A stretch of 64,000 bases of DNA from Coenobita brevimanus (lineage: Eukaryota; Arthropoda; Malacostraca; Decapoda; Coenobitidae), in assembly GCA_032717465.1 (NCBI GenBank), contig CM064667.1, forward strand, positions 2,329,605 to 2,393,604. Reading direction: 5' to 3'. The translations under genes were made by a program, and so were the position numbers. This document shows, one piece after another, positions 12,074 through 23,785 of this stretch. A model generated the notes under the pieces. That model was not told the DNA's origin and made no database searches. It saw only the letters and a list, made by a program, of their open reading frames with translations. Positions within the stretch are counted from its first letter, which is position 1. Each line of letters begins with the position of its first letter.

Positions 12074-14353
12074 ATGGTAGCCAGTGCTTATGTACAGGAA
12101 GCCAAAGATATGGGTCTCACTGACCCAGAGAAAATACAGAGTTACGTTCTCTCACGGTTCAATTACGAGCAAGAACGTGAGAAAGACGCTCGTGAACGTG
12201 AGAGAGAACAGCGCGAATATGAGCGAGAACAGCGTGAACACGAACAAAAACAACGCGAGCTCGAGTTAGAAAAAGAGTGACAACAGCGCGAACACGAGCT
12301 AGTACAAGAGCGAGAACAGCGCGAATACGAGCGTGAACAACGAGACAAAGAACGAGAACATGAACTTGAAGTGCTGAAGCTCAAACGAGATTCCTTGGCT
12401 TCAGATACATCTGGTGCAGTTGGTCCAAGCTCCACGAGCGTTCTCCCTGCACATGTCCTGGCGACCCCACGCATCAAGCTTCCTTCATACAAGGAAAGCG
12501 AGCGAATCGAGCCGTACATAGCTCGTTTTGAGGACATGGCTGACTTATATCAACTGGATGAGGCAGCTAAGCGGCTTCAGTTTCTTAGCCTATTTGAGGG
12601 CCCTGCCTTAGATATTTTCCACAGAATTCGTGGAGACAATCTCACATATGAGATGATGAAAGCTGCACTCATTAAGGCGTATGGTCTCACAGTAGACGAC
12701 GCCAAAGTTCAGTTCATGCGAGCTCGTCTCCAAGACAAGGAGACAGCTGTTCAGTTCCTTGATCGTCTTACAGCTTACTTAAATGAGTGGATGGAGAAAG
12801 ATGAAACTCCTTCCACGCGTGAGGGGATAATTGACCTTATGCTGCGTACACAGCTAGAGAGGTCGTGGCCTGCTGAGCTCATAGCACAGCTTAAGATCTG
12901 CCAGATGAAAGATGCCAGCCAAATGGCAGAGAAGGCTGACGCATTCCTTACTGCATACGGGTATCAAACTCGTAAGCAAAACACCTGGAGCAGAAAAGAT
13001 ACTGCCAAGTCTGGGAAGCCGTCTCAGACTTAATCCCAGCACCAAGGCCGTTCTCAGAGTAATGGTCAAGGTCCAAAACCGCAGTGGAAGGACCAGGGGC
13101 AAAACACTCAGAAACCTGAGTGGAAGAGGTACAACAAGTACCCTAACCAGCAGCAGTATCAGCCACGCAACCGACCGTCGGGACAAACTTTTCCACCACC
13201 AGCTCAAAAGAGGCAGGAAGCGAATGCAGCCTTCATTCCTCAGCAGCAGCACGGTGGTCACGTCCCTACCAGTGTGGGTACTTCCCCACAGTTCACTAGT
13301 CCCACAGTGACAGTGAACCCCCCTCCACAGATGGCCAATGTTCCATCTTCCCAATATAATCCACAAGGCACAATGTTTGCCGCATCAATTCAGCAGCCTC
13401 ATGAGTGGCTAGCTGCTTCCTCCACAGGCCCCACCACAGGTGACAGTACCTTCCTTGTACAGCCAGGGTTTGTGGGAGGCATTCCTGTGAAGGTCCTGAG
13501 AGACAATGGTTCCTCAGGTTGCTCTGTTAAACAGAGTTTAGTTCGGCCTGAGCAGTATACAGGTCGACAGATCCATGCAAACCTTATTGATGGATCAGTG
13601 AGATTGTTCCCTGAGGCATGTATTCAGGTGGCATCTCCATTTTATACTGGTATGACACTTGCAGTTGTCATGCCAGAACCCTTATTTGAACTCATCATTG
13701 GAAATATTAATGGAGTCAAGGATAGTTGCTCCGATGACGCTACTCAGACTTCGGCTGCTGCGGTAACACGAGCCATGACTGAGGCTCCAGACTGTGTCAC
13801 CCCAGTGATCACTGAATCACCGCAAGATCTGATGTGTAGCCAACTTGTTGTACAAGAACAACATTCTGACCCAACACTTGCTACCGTGCGGAACAAACAA
13901 AAGGGTCGAGTGATAAAGTATTCACGGGGAGGTCGAGCCAAGTTCCTTCGTAAACAAGGACGGCTCTACCGTGAGTCACGAACACCCGAGGGCGAGGTTC
14001 GACTGCAGTTTGTCGTTCCCGCCAAGTACCGCCTAGCAGTGTTACAATGGGGTCATTGTTCAGCCTCAGGAGGTCACATGGGCAAAAGGAAGACCCAGGG
14101 CCGTATCCGAGCTGACTTTTTCTGGCCAGGGATGGGACGGGACATAGATAGTTTTGTCCGTTCCTGCAGTGTGTGCCAAAGTATCACCACTAATCAGGGA
14201 CATGCCCTTCCTGTGCCATTTGTAACCACACCCGTAATCTCTGAGACAGTTGAGAGACAGGGTAGTGGTGAAGTGGGTGCAGACCTGACGTCTCGCCCAT
14301 TGGCCCCACAGGACACATTATGTCCAGGGCCTGTACATACATATGTACCGTAA
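12074..14353 (+). pseudogene. Gag-protease-integrase zinc finger polyprotein, two in-frame stops
   Basis: One reading frame runs from ATG 12074 to the stop at 14353, interrupted by TGA at 12278-12280 and TAA at 13031-13033. In order: a short N-terminal region; a strongly charged Glu/Arg coiled coil (about 12165-12390); a capsid region (about 12470-12970) whose second half resembles the SCAN fold; a Gln/Pro-rich linker; a retropepsin-like segment with VLRDNGSSG (about 13492-13518, the usual D-T/S-G being DNG) and the later LIIGNI flap-end motif; a VTRA linker; then the HHCC zinc finger of integrase (His near 14057 and 14074, CSVCQ at 14167). Integrase core and RT are absent. The last residues (VGADLTSRPL) resemble the end of RNase H, suggesting an in-frame internal deletion. 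Both stops are single-codon lesions. Confidence 0.85.
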
Positions 14354-14980
14354 GTTAAGGGGGAAGTTGAGAGGCGACTTGAGGCTATGGAAGACCCAAG
14401 TTTGCATAAGGATTCTCAGCTTCCTGGTACTAATAGAAGTACTGTAGGTTAAGGGGGAAGTTCGAGAGAAAACTCCGCAGTGGCGACTTGAGGCTATGGA
14501 AGACCCAAGTTTGCATAAGGATTCTTAGCTTCCCGGTACTAATAGAAGTACTGTAGGTTAAGGGGGAAGTTCGAGAGAGAACTCCGCAGTGGTGACTTGA
14601 GGCTATGGAAGACCCAAGTTTGCATAAGGATTCTCAGCTCCCCGATACTAATATAAGTACTGTAGGTTAAGGGGGAAGTTTGAGAGAGAACCCCGCAGAG
14701 GCGACTTGAGGCTATGGAAGACCCAAGTTTGCACATGGATTCTCAGCTTCCCGGTACTAATATAAGTATTGTATTGTAGGTTAAGGGGGAAGTGAGAACT
14801 CTGCAGAGGCGACTTGAGGCTATGGAAGACCCAAGTTTGCACAAGGATTCTCAGCTCTCCGATATTAATATAAGAACTGTAGGTTAAGGCACAGGTTGAG
14901 GACCCGTGTACGGTTCGAGGCTATGGAAGACCCGAGTTTGCACAAGGATTCTCAACTTGCCGACCATAATCGTGTGCTAT
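14354..14980. repeat. About 105-bp tandem repeats in the element 3' region
   Basis: Five to six imperfect copies of a 90-110-bp unit with GGTTAAGGGGGAAGTT, CGACTTGAGGCTATGGAAGA and TTTGCATAAGGATTCTCAGC. They lie between the polyprotein stop and the 3' LTR. A related 'GAGGCTATG...AGCCC' motif is found in the LTR-like element near 55080-55150. Confidence 0.9.
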
Positions 14981-15557
14981 AATTAATGGCGACCTCGAAT
15001 GTACGTCGTAGCACTGACTGCTAGGCAGAGAGAGTAATTGTAACATGATAAAATTTTGTCTCATTGACACTTCTGATGCTCCACCTCAATTGGTTTTGCA
15101 GGTTCAGCAATGGGTGTAGCAGTTTTGCTATGCGGACCAGCTGATCGTCTGCCGCACGCTGCCGTCTCTTCTCCTCTGCCTTCGTCGTCGCCATATTATT
15201 TACTGTGTCATTTTACACGTAGGTACAGTTACACTACAACTGTCACACCTACACCGTGTATTACATACACCACACTACACAACAATTAGTTGTCAGTGTA
15301 AATGTAGCGACTTTTCGCTCAGTTTGACCTGAGTACAGGATTATCACTGTCGTCACGGAGTTTTTCCCTCAAGCTTGCTTCTATTAACGTAAATACGAGG
15401 TTTTTTCGCTCACTGGCGACTGCGACTTTCTCCTGTAGCAGGATAGCACACACACCACAGTGTGAATCTTGTGCGAATGACTTAGGATGTGTACATATAT
15501 ATATATATCCACAAATTTTTTCCCATAAGGAAAAAATTTAACTTTGTAAGGGCGTAA
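14981..15557. other. 3' untranslated region of Gypsy element 1
   Basis: No domain recognised in 577 bp. It ends with AAGGGCGTAA just before the 3' LTR, a weak purine tract that may serve as polypurine tract. A short (TA)n run is at 15495-15508. Confidence 0.5.
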
Positions 15558-16593
15558 TGTCACGAATCAATTCGCGACATTTCCCTTTTGTGAGAAGCCA
15601 CGAACTATTAGTGGAAAACTCACTGTGTTTCGCCCAGCTAACCGTTTCTCCCTCCATTTCGGGGTACACTTTTCAAAACATTCGTCACTGTTTTCAGGAG
15701 TGACCGATTTAGTGCACGTCACTAAGTGCTGTACTGAGCGATACTATTGTTTTTTATTGTTCGCCCCTGCTCATTCGACCATTAAAAAATGCGGCCGAGT
15801 GCTCCGCTTTTGTTCCCACGACTTAGTCTTGTGTTTGCTGTGACGGAGAAAGGTTCTGTGCTCAGAAGTGGAGAGGTCAGCTAGCACCCCAAGCTCTACT
15901 AGTACAGTTAATCCCAGTACTCCCACCCCCCACCCCTCGGGTGATACATAGTATTCATCGACTGGTATTTCTTTTGTGTATTTTGTAGTTTTAAGAGCTT
16001 AGTTAAGGTGTTTTTTCCTAGGCGTAAGTATTTAGCTTTTGTGTGAGTGAGTGAGTGCGTCTCATTTAATTGATCTGAATTGTAACGTTAAATTTATTTT
16101 TTGTAATCAATAAATTTAACAGTTCTTTTTCGTGAGCTTAATGTAAAGTAAAATCTTGTTTCATTTCTCCAAATTAAGCTTATTTCCCACATAGCTCCTA
16201 GCTCGCATAGACGTTTTACTATTCCTAACTGGTACTTAGACCAGTCTTGTTGTATTAACTTAAAATCCGTTGTGCCATAGGAGTTAAGCATCGGCAAGAA
16301 CCTGATGTTAGTATTAGTTATTTATTGTCAGGGGTGAAGTAACTTTCTCCAGAGGCTAACAGTACAGTAATTCAGCAATTGTGAGTAATTAGTCTCTGCT
16401 GTGTACTGTTGAGAAAGTTTATAAATTCTCGTTCTTAGAGAATCGTAGCAAGTCAGCGTAAAGTAATCGTTGCTTGATGTAGCAAGACAATCATTTTCTC
16501 TGCTCTTCAATATTATTGAATATTATTATCAATTTAAATAATATTTAAGCATTTATTTCAAAATTACCGTGATATTATAAAAACCCCGTGACA
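15558..16593 (+). repeat. 3' LTR of Gypsy element 1
   Basis: 1036 bp, TGTCACG...CGTGACA, nearly identical to 10628-11667. It is followed directly by the GTAGT target duplication and the resumed minisatellite. Confidence 0.97.
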
Positions 16594-16957
16594 GTAGTGT
16601 AGGTGTCAATGGTAGTAATGGTAGTACCAGTGGACGGCAATGGTAGTGTAGGTGTCAATGGTAGTAATGGTAGTACCAGTGGACGGCAATGGTAGTGTAG
16701 GTGTCAATGGTAGTAATGGTAGTACCAGAGGACGGCAATGGTAGTGTAGGTGTCAATGGTAGTACCAGTGGACGGCAATGGTAGTGTAGGTGTCAATGGT
16801 AGTAATGGTAGTACCAGTGGACGGCAGTGGTAGTGTAGGTGTCAATGGTAGTAATGGTAGTACCAGTGGACGGCAATGGTAGTATAGGTGTCAGTAGTAG
16901 TAATGGTAGTACCAGTGGACGGCAATGGTAGTGTAGGTGTCAATGGTAGTAATGGTA
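16594..16957. repeat. 40/49-bp minisatellite, block C
   Basis: Continuation of block B after the LTR element. It ends inside a unit at AATGGTA, where the MITE inserted at a TA dinucleotide. Confidence 0.96.
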
Positions 16958-17284
16958 TGGTCCTTTCACCGCAAGAAGTCCGTTCAGGGTGGGGCCCACC
17001 TGGTGAATCAACTCTAGCGATGCTGCCAAATCAACCGTAGTACATGCCTCTCTCTCTCTCTTATTTCCCATTTACAGTATGTGCTATTTGAAATTGTTTT
17101 TTATATTCTGTATATATTAAAGGAAGCTATATAGTACATTGAGTATCACTTTTTAGAATTATAACAACGATTTGAATGAATTCTACGACACGTGGCAGTG
17201 CTTTTTTCCCATGTTGCCACGACGTAGAGTTGCCAATTTGACCACCAATTATCGGATTATCACTCTGTCCCTACCTTCCCCCAT

Positions 17285-17332
<48 letters not shown>

Positions 17333-17483
17333 ATATAACAGAAAGTTCTGATGACGAAGATTATGATTAAAGATCAGAGAGAGGATTAGGCCTACAGGGG
17401 AAACCTCTTAAAAATAAAACGCACCTAGACTTTTACCTCATAAGTGGTGTGGGAAAAAAATTGAAAATAAATAATAAATATAT

Positions 17484-17571
<88 letters not shown>

Positions 17572-17696
17572 GGTGTGATGGGGGTAGGTAGGGAGAGTGA
17601 TAATCCGATAATTGGTGGTCAAATTGGCAACGTCGCACTCTGGGGAATTCCAAATTCTGCCACACCCTGAACGGACTTCTTGCTGTGAAAGGACCA
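16958..17696. mobile_element. Foldback MITE with TA target duplication
   Basis: A 739-bp insertion that splits one minisatellite unit exactly: AATGG-TA on the left and TA-GTACC on the right. The ends are inverted repeats of about 37 bp (TGGTCCTTTCACCGCAAGAA against its complement at the right end). A second inverted pair of about 75 bp lies inside (about 17215-17290 and 17570-17640, containing CCAATTATCGGATTATCACT) and flanks (CT)n and (TA)n(GA)n tracts. There is no transposase. The TA duplication suggests mobilisation by a Tc1/mariner-type enzyme. Confidence 0.9.
17285..17330. repeat. (CT)n microsatellite
   Basis: CT run next to the internal inverted repeat of the MITE. Its partner is the (TA)n(GA)n compound repeat at about 17488-17568. 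Confidence 0.95.
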
Positions 17697-18275
17697 TAGT
17701 ACCAGTGGACGGCAATGGTAGTGTAGGTGTCAATGGTAGTAATGGTAGTACCAGTGGACGGCAATGGTAGTGTAGGTGTCAATGGTAGTACCAGTGGACG
17801 GCAATGGTAGTGTAGGTGTCAATGGTAGTACCAGTGGACGGCAATGGTAGTGTAGGTGTCAATGGTAGTACCAGTGGACGGCAATGGTAGTGTAGGTGTC
17901 AATGGTAGTACCAGTGGACGGCAATGGTAGTGTAGGTGTCAATGGTAGTACCAGTGGACGGCAATGGTAGTGTAGGTGTCAATGGTAGTACCAGTGGACG
18001 GCAATGGTAGTGTAGGTGTCAATGGTAGTACCAGTGGACGGCAATGGTAGTGTAGGTGTCAATGGTAGTACCAGTGGACGGCAATGGTAGTGTAGGTGTC
18101 AATGGTAGTACCAGTGGACGGCAATGGTAGTGTAGGTGTCAATGGTAGTAATGGTAGTACCAGTCGTCGGCAATGGTAGTGTAGGTGTCAGTGGTAGTAA
18201 TGGTAGTACCAGTGGACGGCAATGGTAGTGTAGGTGTCAGTGGTAGTAATGGTAGTACCAGTGAACGGCAATGGG
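17697..18275. repeat. 40/49-bp minisatellite, block D
   Basis: Resumption of the array after the MITE, mostly identical 40-bp units. It ends into GCCATCACGCCAGCCA, the same flank that follows block A. Confidence 0.96.
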
Positions 18276-18450
18276 ACGCCATCACGCCAGCCAGTGGCAG
18301 TGGTCGAGGCTGGAGGAAGGGTTGCCAGACGCTTCAACATAAAATAGGACAGACTTACAATGAAACAAGGACAATTGCATGGAGAAAAGGACATACATAT
18401 GTATTTATATTTATGCTTATACACATATATACAGTACATACGGCATGTGC

Positions 18451-18502
<52 letters not shown>

Positions 18503-19173
18503 TTGATGACTGGTTGATTTATTGATTGTTATGTTTAGTGTTGTCAATGTATACAGTAGGTATACAAGAAACGGGGGTGGTGGGTGTTGCCACACACCTC
18601 CAGCAAATATATTTACATAATTGTAAAATGGGCAAGAATTCCTAATGTATGATAATTACATGGTAGATAAAAGTAGCAATAAATGTGATCCAAGTATTAG
18701 CTGAGCTGCACCTGCCTAGCCTGGCACAGAGGACGTCATACATCCTTGTTGCCAGATCGTATGGCTCATTGGTCGTGGGCAAAACACGCCCGCCCAACAC
18801 CCCTTCCACTCCTGTCTCTCTCACTTTCTCCCAACTCCCTCACTCTCTTTATTGTGCCTGTCATTCCTGACTACGCTCTGATGTGTCAAGTGTGACAGAG
18901 GGGTGGGGCACAGAGAGGGTGATAAGTACGTGGCATACCAAACCTCGTAATCCCTCTTGCTTAGCGATTTATGCATTTTTACACCTGAACAGTTGACAGT
19001 TGAGAGAAATGTTAGAAGTTATGTGTGTAATGTGAAAGAAAGAGTGTAACTTAAGGGAGATAAGAAGACATGAATAGGGAGGAAGACAGAAAGGCCATGG
19101 CCATTATATTCTACCTTCGTAATGCCTCTTCCTCAGCCATTTATTTATTTGGCATATTACTTGTAAACATTCT

Positions 19174-20995
19174 TGAAATAGCAGTCGTGGCGACAGGGGA
19201 CATCACGACACCCCTAGGAGGCGACAACGGGGGGATAGGTAAGGCGCACACAACATCCAGACAATATGGGCATATGTCCCATACGGCCTCGCATCCCTAT
19301 TCCACGGAGTGCACCCGGCGCAAACATATCAGTCTGGGTGCATTACCCTCCAACTGATCCAGCCCTCACCAGGATGGGGGTGGAGCTAATAAGCCAGCTC
19401 CAGACAACACCCCAGCAACGGCCTGTAGTTGTGCACAAGTAGTGGCCTGTAGCTGTGCACAAGCAACGGCCTGTAGCCATACAATTGCGATGGCCAGTAG
19501 CCGCGCATCTAAGAGTTGGCCTATAACCACTTGCAGTGCTGCCTCCCCCCCCCCTGGCACAACCCTTGACCGCCGAATGCTGCACGTGAGGAGAGAAAGA
19601 CACGCCCTCTCTCAATTTGCAGTTGCCTCGAGGGGCACCACACTAGCAACGGCCTGTAGTCGTGCCGGTAGACAGGGGACGGCCTGTAGCTGCCCCTTGC
19701 CTACACGTTGTCCCTCATATTGAACTTTGGTGACGGCCTGTAGCCGTGCACGCAGCAACCCTTCGTCTGCGGTCTCATCAGGGAGTCGGACCCTGGTAAC
19801 GGCCGATTGCTGTACCAATGGGAAAGGGACAGCCGGTAGCTGCCCTCCTACCACTGCCCAAGGGACCTTGGCAACGGCCGGTAGCTGTGCCAGGGAGGGA
19901 TGCCCCCAAATCCCTCGCCCCCTGTGACTCCACGACCAGAGGGAGAACCCTGCTTGAGGTGCCCCATCGGTGGTAAGAGAGGCCCCACCCCAATCTCCTC
20001 AGCCCGAGGCAGCCTCCATGAGGAGAACCTTCCATTCATGGACTGCTGGAGAGGACCAGTGTTAACCCTGGGGCTGCACTCCATCCAGCCGGCACCAGTG
20101 GGCAACCTGCAACTGTAGGACTCCTGTCGCCAGCAATGCCACAGCCCTACCCTGACGGCAAAGCAGCTGGAGCGAGATCGCATTAGACGGCTCTCCACAC
20201 CACCCTAGTACTCTGGGATGCAACCTCTCCAGTCCTGATGAGGAGCGATGCCCTCCCCGCACCAGGCACCTGCAGTAGCACCTACAAGAGCTTTTCGGCC
20301 TCAGTCCCGAGGGCTGAACCCCTATACCCAGCCCCTCCAGTGCGGGGCCCCTTCACCACACTCGATCGAGGCCCACTCAGGAGGACGACGCCCCTACGAG
20401 TAGTCCTGTGTCCTCTGGATGAGAAGGCATCTGAGGGGACTCAGCCAACCCTGGGCTGACACCTGTGAGCTGCCGGATGGCCGCTTCCTTGCCCCACACC
20501 CCTGCTGTGACTGTGACTGCCATGCCCGTGAAGTGAAAGTGAAAGTGACAGTCGGAGCATAGTGACAGAGTTTAACCATTTCATCTCCACCAAATGTGAG
20601 CCGAGACATTAATAATATTCTGCTATCCTGCTCCACTCAGTGAACACGGGACATGTGCATAATCGTTGTGAAGTATATGCAGCCCAATAATTAAAGTGTA
20701 TTGCCAATTTCACTTAAGTACAGTGTCTGTCCACCTACTCTTGAGACTGCCTGTATCCTGCATGATACCTACATTATATCTGCCAGTCCGAGCTTGCCAA
20801 TGCATAGTCTTGTGGAATATCTAGCTGCCCTGTATTAATAAGTTGGTAATATAGCCTACATGTAAGGTTGTTTCCCTGTGTTCTTATATCCTGCTCCTCT
20901 TGCACTGTGTCTTTGCTCCGGTCTAGAAAGGGGACCCAGCTATACATAAGGTGTCGTTAGGACGGGAACCCAACCTAAAAACACCTAACATAACA
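19174..20995 (+). mobile_element. Unclassified GC-rich element, copy 1
   Basis: A 1822-bp insertion in the duplicated segment, bounded by perfect 5-bp target duplications ATTCT (19169-19173 and 20996-21000). It starts TGAAATAG and ends CTAACATAACA. It shares its end region (GGTCTAGAAAGGGG, CCTAAAAACACCTAACA) and its internal motif with 56095-58335 and with the inverted copy at about 58640-59640. The motif GGCCTGTAGC or a close variant recurs roughly every 30-70 bp from 19418 to 19885. Frames are broken; a short stretch (WRGPV..LGL, about 20046-20085) matches the copy near 59080. TG...CA ends and a 5-bp duplication would suit an LTR-type or integrase-mobilised element; class unknown. Confidence 0.7.
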
Positions 20996-21775
20996 ATTCT
21001 CATATATTCAGGTTATGATATATATATGAGGGAAGGATGGACGGTGTAAGGCAGAGGGAGACGTGCAGGGAAGGGCAAATGAGTCATGTGTTGGACGCTG
21101 AAAAATTACTTGCCAAATGCAAAGCCTCAAACCCCTAGAAAGGTGATAAATGAAATAAAAAATCTATATAAAATCGCCATATAAAATGATAATAATTGGC
21201 AATATTCTCAGAATTGTGTACAGATGTGTGTAACAGAAGCAGACTTCTTGACGCTAAATATTGAAAATTGTCGTTAAGTGGAGGGAAATGTCTCGATGTA
21301 GAAGAAAAGCGCTGCACTGGCAATAAAGTGTAAAGGATTGTACTGAGGCAATCCTAAGCAATAGTTTTTTTTTTCGTAACAGATTTAGGGATGAAACAAC
21401 GTAACGAGATTTATAATTACACGGAGAAAGTGCGTTTGGTGTTTGTTTAAAGAATGAATTGTGGCTGCAGTGACAAACTCAGTATTGACATTTTTTTTCA
21501 TTCGGGCTGTGTCTAGCGATTTTAATAACTAACAATTCCACAATCTTTTTTCTATCCCCCACCCCCGTTTTTTTTTTTTTTTTTTTTTAACCTGTGACAA
21601 GCAAGATTTTGGTTAATTCACCCAGTTTCGCTGATTTTTTCTTTCTACTATCGAAGCAAATTTAGCAGATTTCCATAATTTCCCTTTGGCAACATTGCCT
21701 GTACTAGTTACTATGTTGCTAAGTCTACAGAGGATAGACAGATAGATAAATGTGGCTAAGGGTGTGGCCTGGAAT

Positions 21776-21830
<55 letters not shown>
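21776..21830. repeat. (GA)n microsatellite
   Basis: Perfect GA run in copy 2 of the duplicated segment, longer than its paralogue at 3590. Confidence 0.95.
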
Positions 21831-21956
21831 CAGCATTTAGGGATGCGGGCAGACAAGGATGTATCCAGGCAGGCAGGCATCAGGCAGTTAGGCAGACAGG
21901 CAGACAGCAGGCAGACAGGAAAGAGAGGAGTGATTCACCATTTACACGTGATATGT

Positions 21957-22700
21957 TAGAATACATTACTACACCAAAACACACAGCGAAATACAACACA
22001 CAAAACCACAACACTCCACATAAAACTATACCACACCATGCCACAAGACCACAGCACACCACACATGCCCTCACCAAACCATACCACACATGCCCACACC
22101 ACACCACACCATACATGCCCACAACAAACCATACCACACATGCCCACACCACACCACACCATACATGGCCACACCACACTACACCACACATGGCCTCACC
22201 AAACCATACCACACATGCCCACACCACACCACACCACACATGGCCTCACCAAACCATACCACACATGCCCACACCACACCATACATGCCCACACCACACC
22301 ACACCATACATGGCCACAACAAACCATACCACACATGCCCACACCACACCACGCCACACATGACCACAACAAACCATACCACACATGCCCACACCACACC
22401 ATGCCACACATGCCCACACCACACCATACCACACATGCCCACACCACACCATGCCACAGCAAAACACACGTCACAACCCACCACACTACTCCACAACAAG
22501 TTGCAACACAGCACACCACAACACTGCAGAAATTAACACGATCCAACATACTACAACACAACACAGCAAACCACATCACAATGCAGCACAACACACTACA
22601 CCACAACACACTGCAACACGGCACAAATAAACACAAGACAATACACGTGTTACAACACATCACAACACAGCACACCTCAGTACAAATGAACACATTCCCA
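21957..22700. repeat. CCACA satellite with CATGCCCACACC units
   Basis: Second CCACA-type array, with a 22-40-bp higher-order unit containing ACCACACATGCCCACACCAC up to about 22460 and then degenerate CACAACA sequence. Long frames on both strands follow from the lack of stop-forming triplets and are not genes. Confidence 0.95.
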
Positions 22701-22771
22701 GACAACGAAGGACTCTGCTAATCAATACATTCCCGTGTCTACATCTGCATACACACACATGTACACACAGG

Positions 22772-22780
22772 AAGCATGCT

Positions 22781-22830
<50 letters not shown>
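22772..22830. repeat. (CA)n microsatellite
   Basis: CA run of about 50 bp. Confidence 0.97.
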
Positions 22831-22832
<2 letters not shown>

Positions 22833-22983
22833 ATTAACTGGTGTTTGTGTTCAATACAATGCCGTCTGTTTTTATGCATATGTTTTTTTAAATGATATTG
22901 AAAAAAAAGACCAAAAAATCGTGGTAGAAGGTTATATTATCTTTGCTTACCTCGTACACACTCAGCTGCTGCCCTGTATCCAC

Positions 22984-23177
22984 CAAAACCCTGTGATTGC
23001 AACCACAGTATATAACCCTGTGATTGCAACCACAATATATAACCCTGTGATTGCAACCACAATATATAACCATGTGATTGCAACCACAATATATAACCCC
23101 GTGATTGCAACCACAATATATAACCATGTGATTGCAACCACAATATATAACCATGTGATTGCAACCACAATATATAA
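22984..23177. repeat. 27-bp repeats upstream of the RING gene
   Basis: Seven copies of a 27-bp unit, TGTGATTGCAACCACA followed by ATATATAACCC, with CCC/CAT variants. Each unit carries a TATA-like ATATATAA, an AACCACA (RUNX-type core) and an imperfect dyad TGTG...CACA. The array ends about 95 bp before the first recognised exon. A promoter role is possible but only inferred. Confidence 0.9.
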
Positions 23178-23272
23178 GGAGGTGATGGTAGTGAAGGCCT
23201 TAATACAGGGATGGAACTTATAATGACTAACTTAAACTAATGGAAGAATTTACTCTTGTTATATTTTTCCAG

Positions 23273-23317
23273 GTCACCAGTCACTACAGAGTCAACAGTG
23301 CCACTACTACAAATATG
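23273..23317 (+). CDS. RING/cyclophilin-like gene, exon 1 (start codon exon)
   Basis: A 45-bp exon between an acceptor (TTTTTCCAG ending at 23272) and a strong donor (ATG|GTGAGT at 23318). Its last three bases are ATG (23315-23317), which joins in phase to the RING exon and puts the first RING cysteine at residue 7. The frame upstream of this ATG is open for the whole exon, so a more distal start in an unseen upstream exon is possible. I chose the ATG because RING fingers of TRIM-like proteins usually start within ten residues of the N terminus. Confidence 0.65.
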
Positions 23318-23381
23318 GTGAGTACACTGTTACCCTGCTGACAGTACATGGCTTGTGCTTTGTGTATTTGAGGCAATGAAA

Positions 23382-23424
<43 letters not shown>
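23382..23424. repeat. (CA)n microsatellite
   Basis: CA run in the first intron of the RING gene. Confidence 0.97.
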
Positions 23425-23426
<2 letters not shown>

Positions 23427-23785
23427 TGCTGTACTATACAAAGGAGGTTGTCACATTCAGGACTAGTGTACAAAGGTTCTTAATTCATATGTTGTTGGAC
23501 ATACAGTTTGTGGATAAAAAGATCAATATTCACTACTGTACTGTCTCTCACTATTAATATTAGTGTTACTGTACATGTTACAGTACAATAGCATATTCTG
23601 TTATGGCATGTTCACCACACTGTTATCAGACCACCACTTGTACGGTATGGACGGCAGGTCTATAAAGCTCATGTTATTGCTTTCTTTCTTAGCATCAGTG
23701 AGTTATGAATATTAAAACTGCCTTTTAGGCAGCAATGTCCATCATGTGTTACATGTAAGCAATCAGTGTTATTGTTGTTGCACAG

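Larger units (their letters stand above)
10628..16593 (+). mobile_element. Ty3/Gypsy LTR retrotransposon 1, internally deleted
   Basis: A complete 5.97-kb element bounded by 5-bp target duplications GTAGT (10623-10627 and 16594-16598) within the minisatellite. Its LTRs of 1040 and 1036 bp begin TGTCACG and end CGTGACA. They differ by one 4-bp indel and about half a dozen substitutions, so the insertion is young. A primer-binding site follows the 5' LTR. The single pol/gag frame (12074-14353) encodes Gag, protease and the integrase zinc finger; integrase core, reverse transcriptase and most of RNase H are missing. It must rely on a relative for mobility. Confidence 0.95.
18276..21935. repeat. 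Duplicated segment, copy 2
   Basis: Paralogue of 1573-3715. It contains a (GA)n run at 18451-18500 and unique sequence at about 18500-18885. Close identity to copy 1 begins near 18890 (GACAGAGGGG and onward), is broken by the 19174-20995 insertion, resumes at 20999, and ends with the GA run and GGCAGACAGGCAGG-type repeats near 21935. The hAT-like insertion of copy 1 is absent here. No gene seen. Confidence 0.85.
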
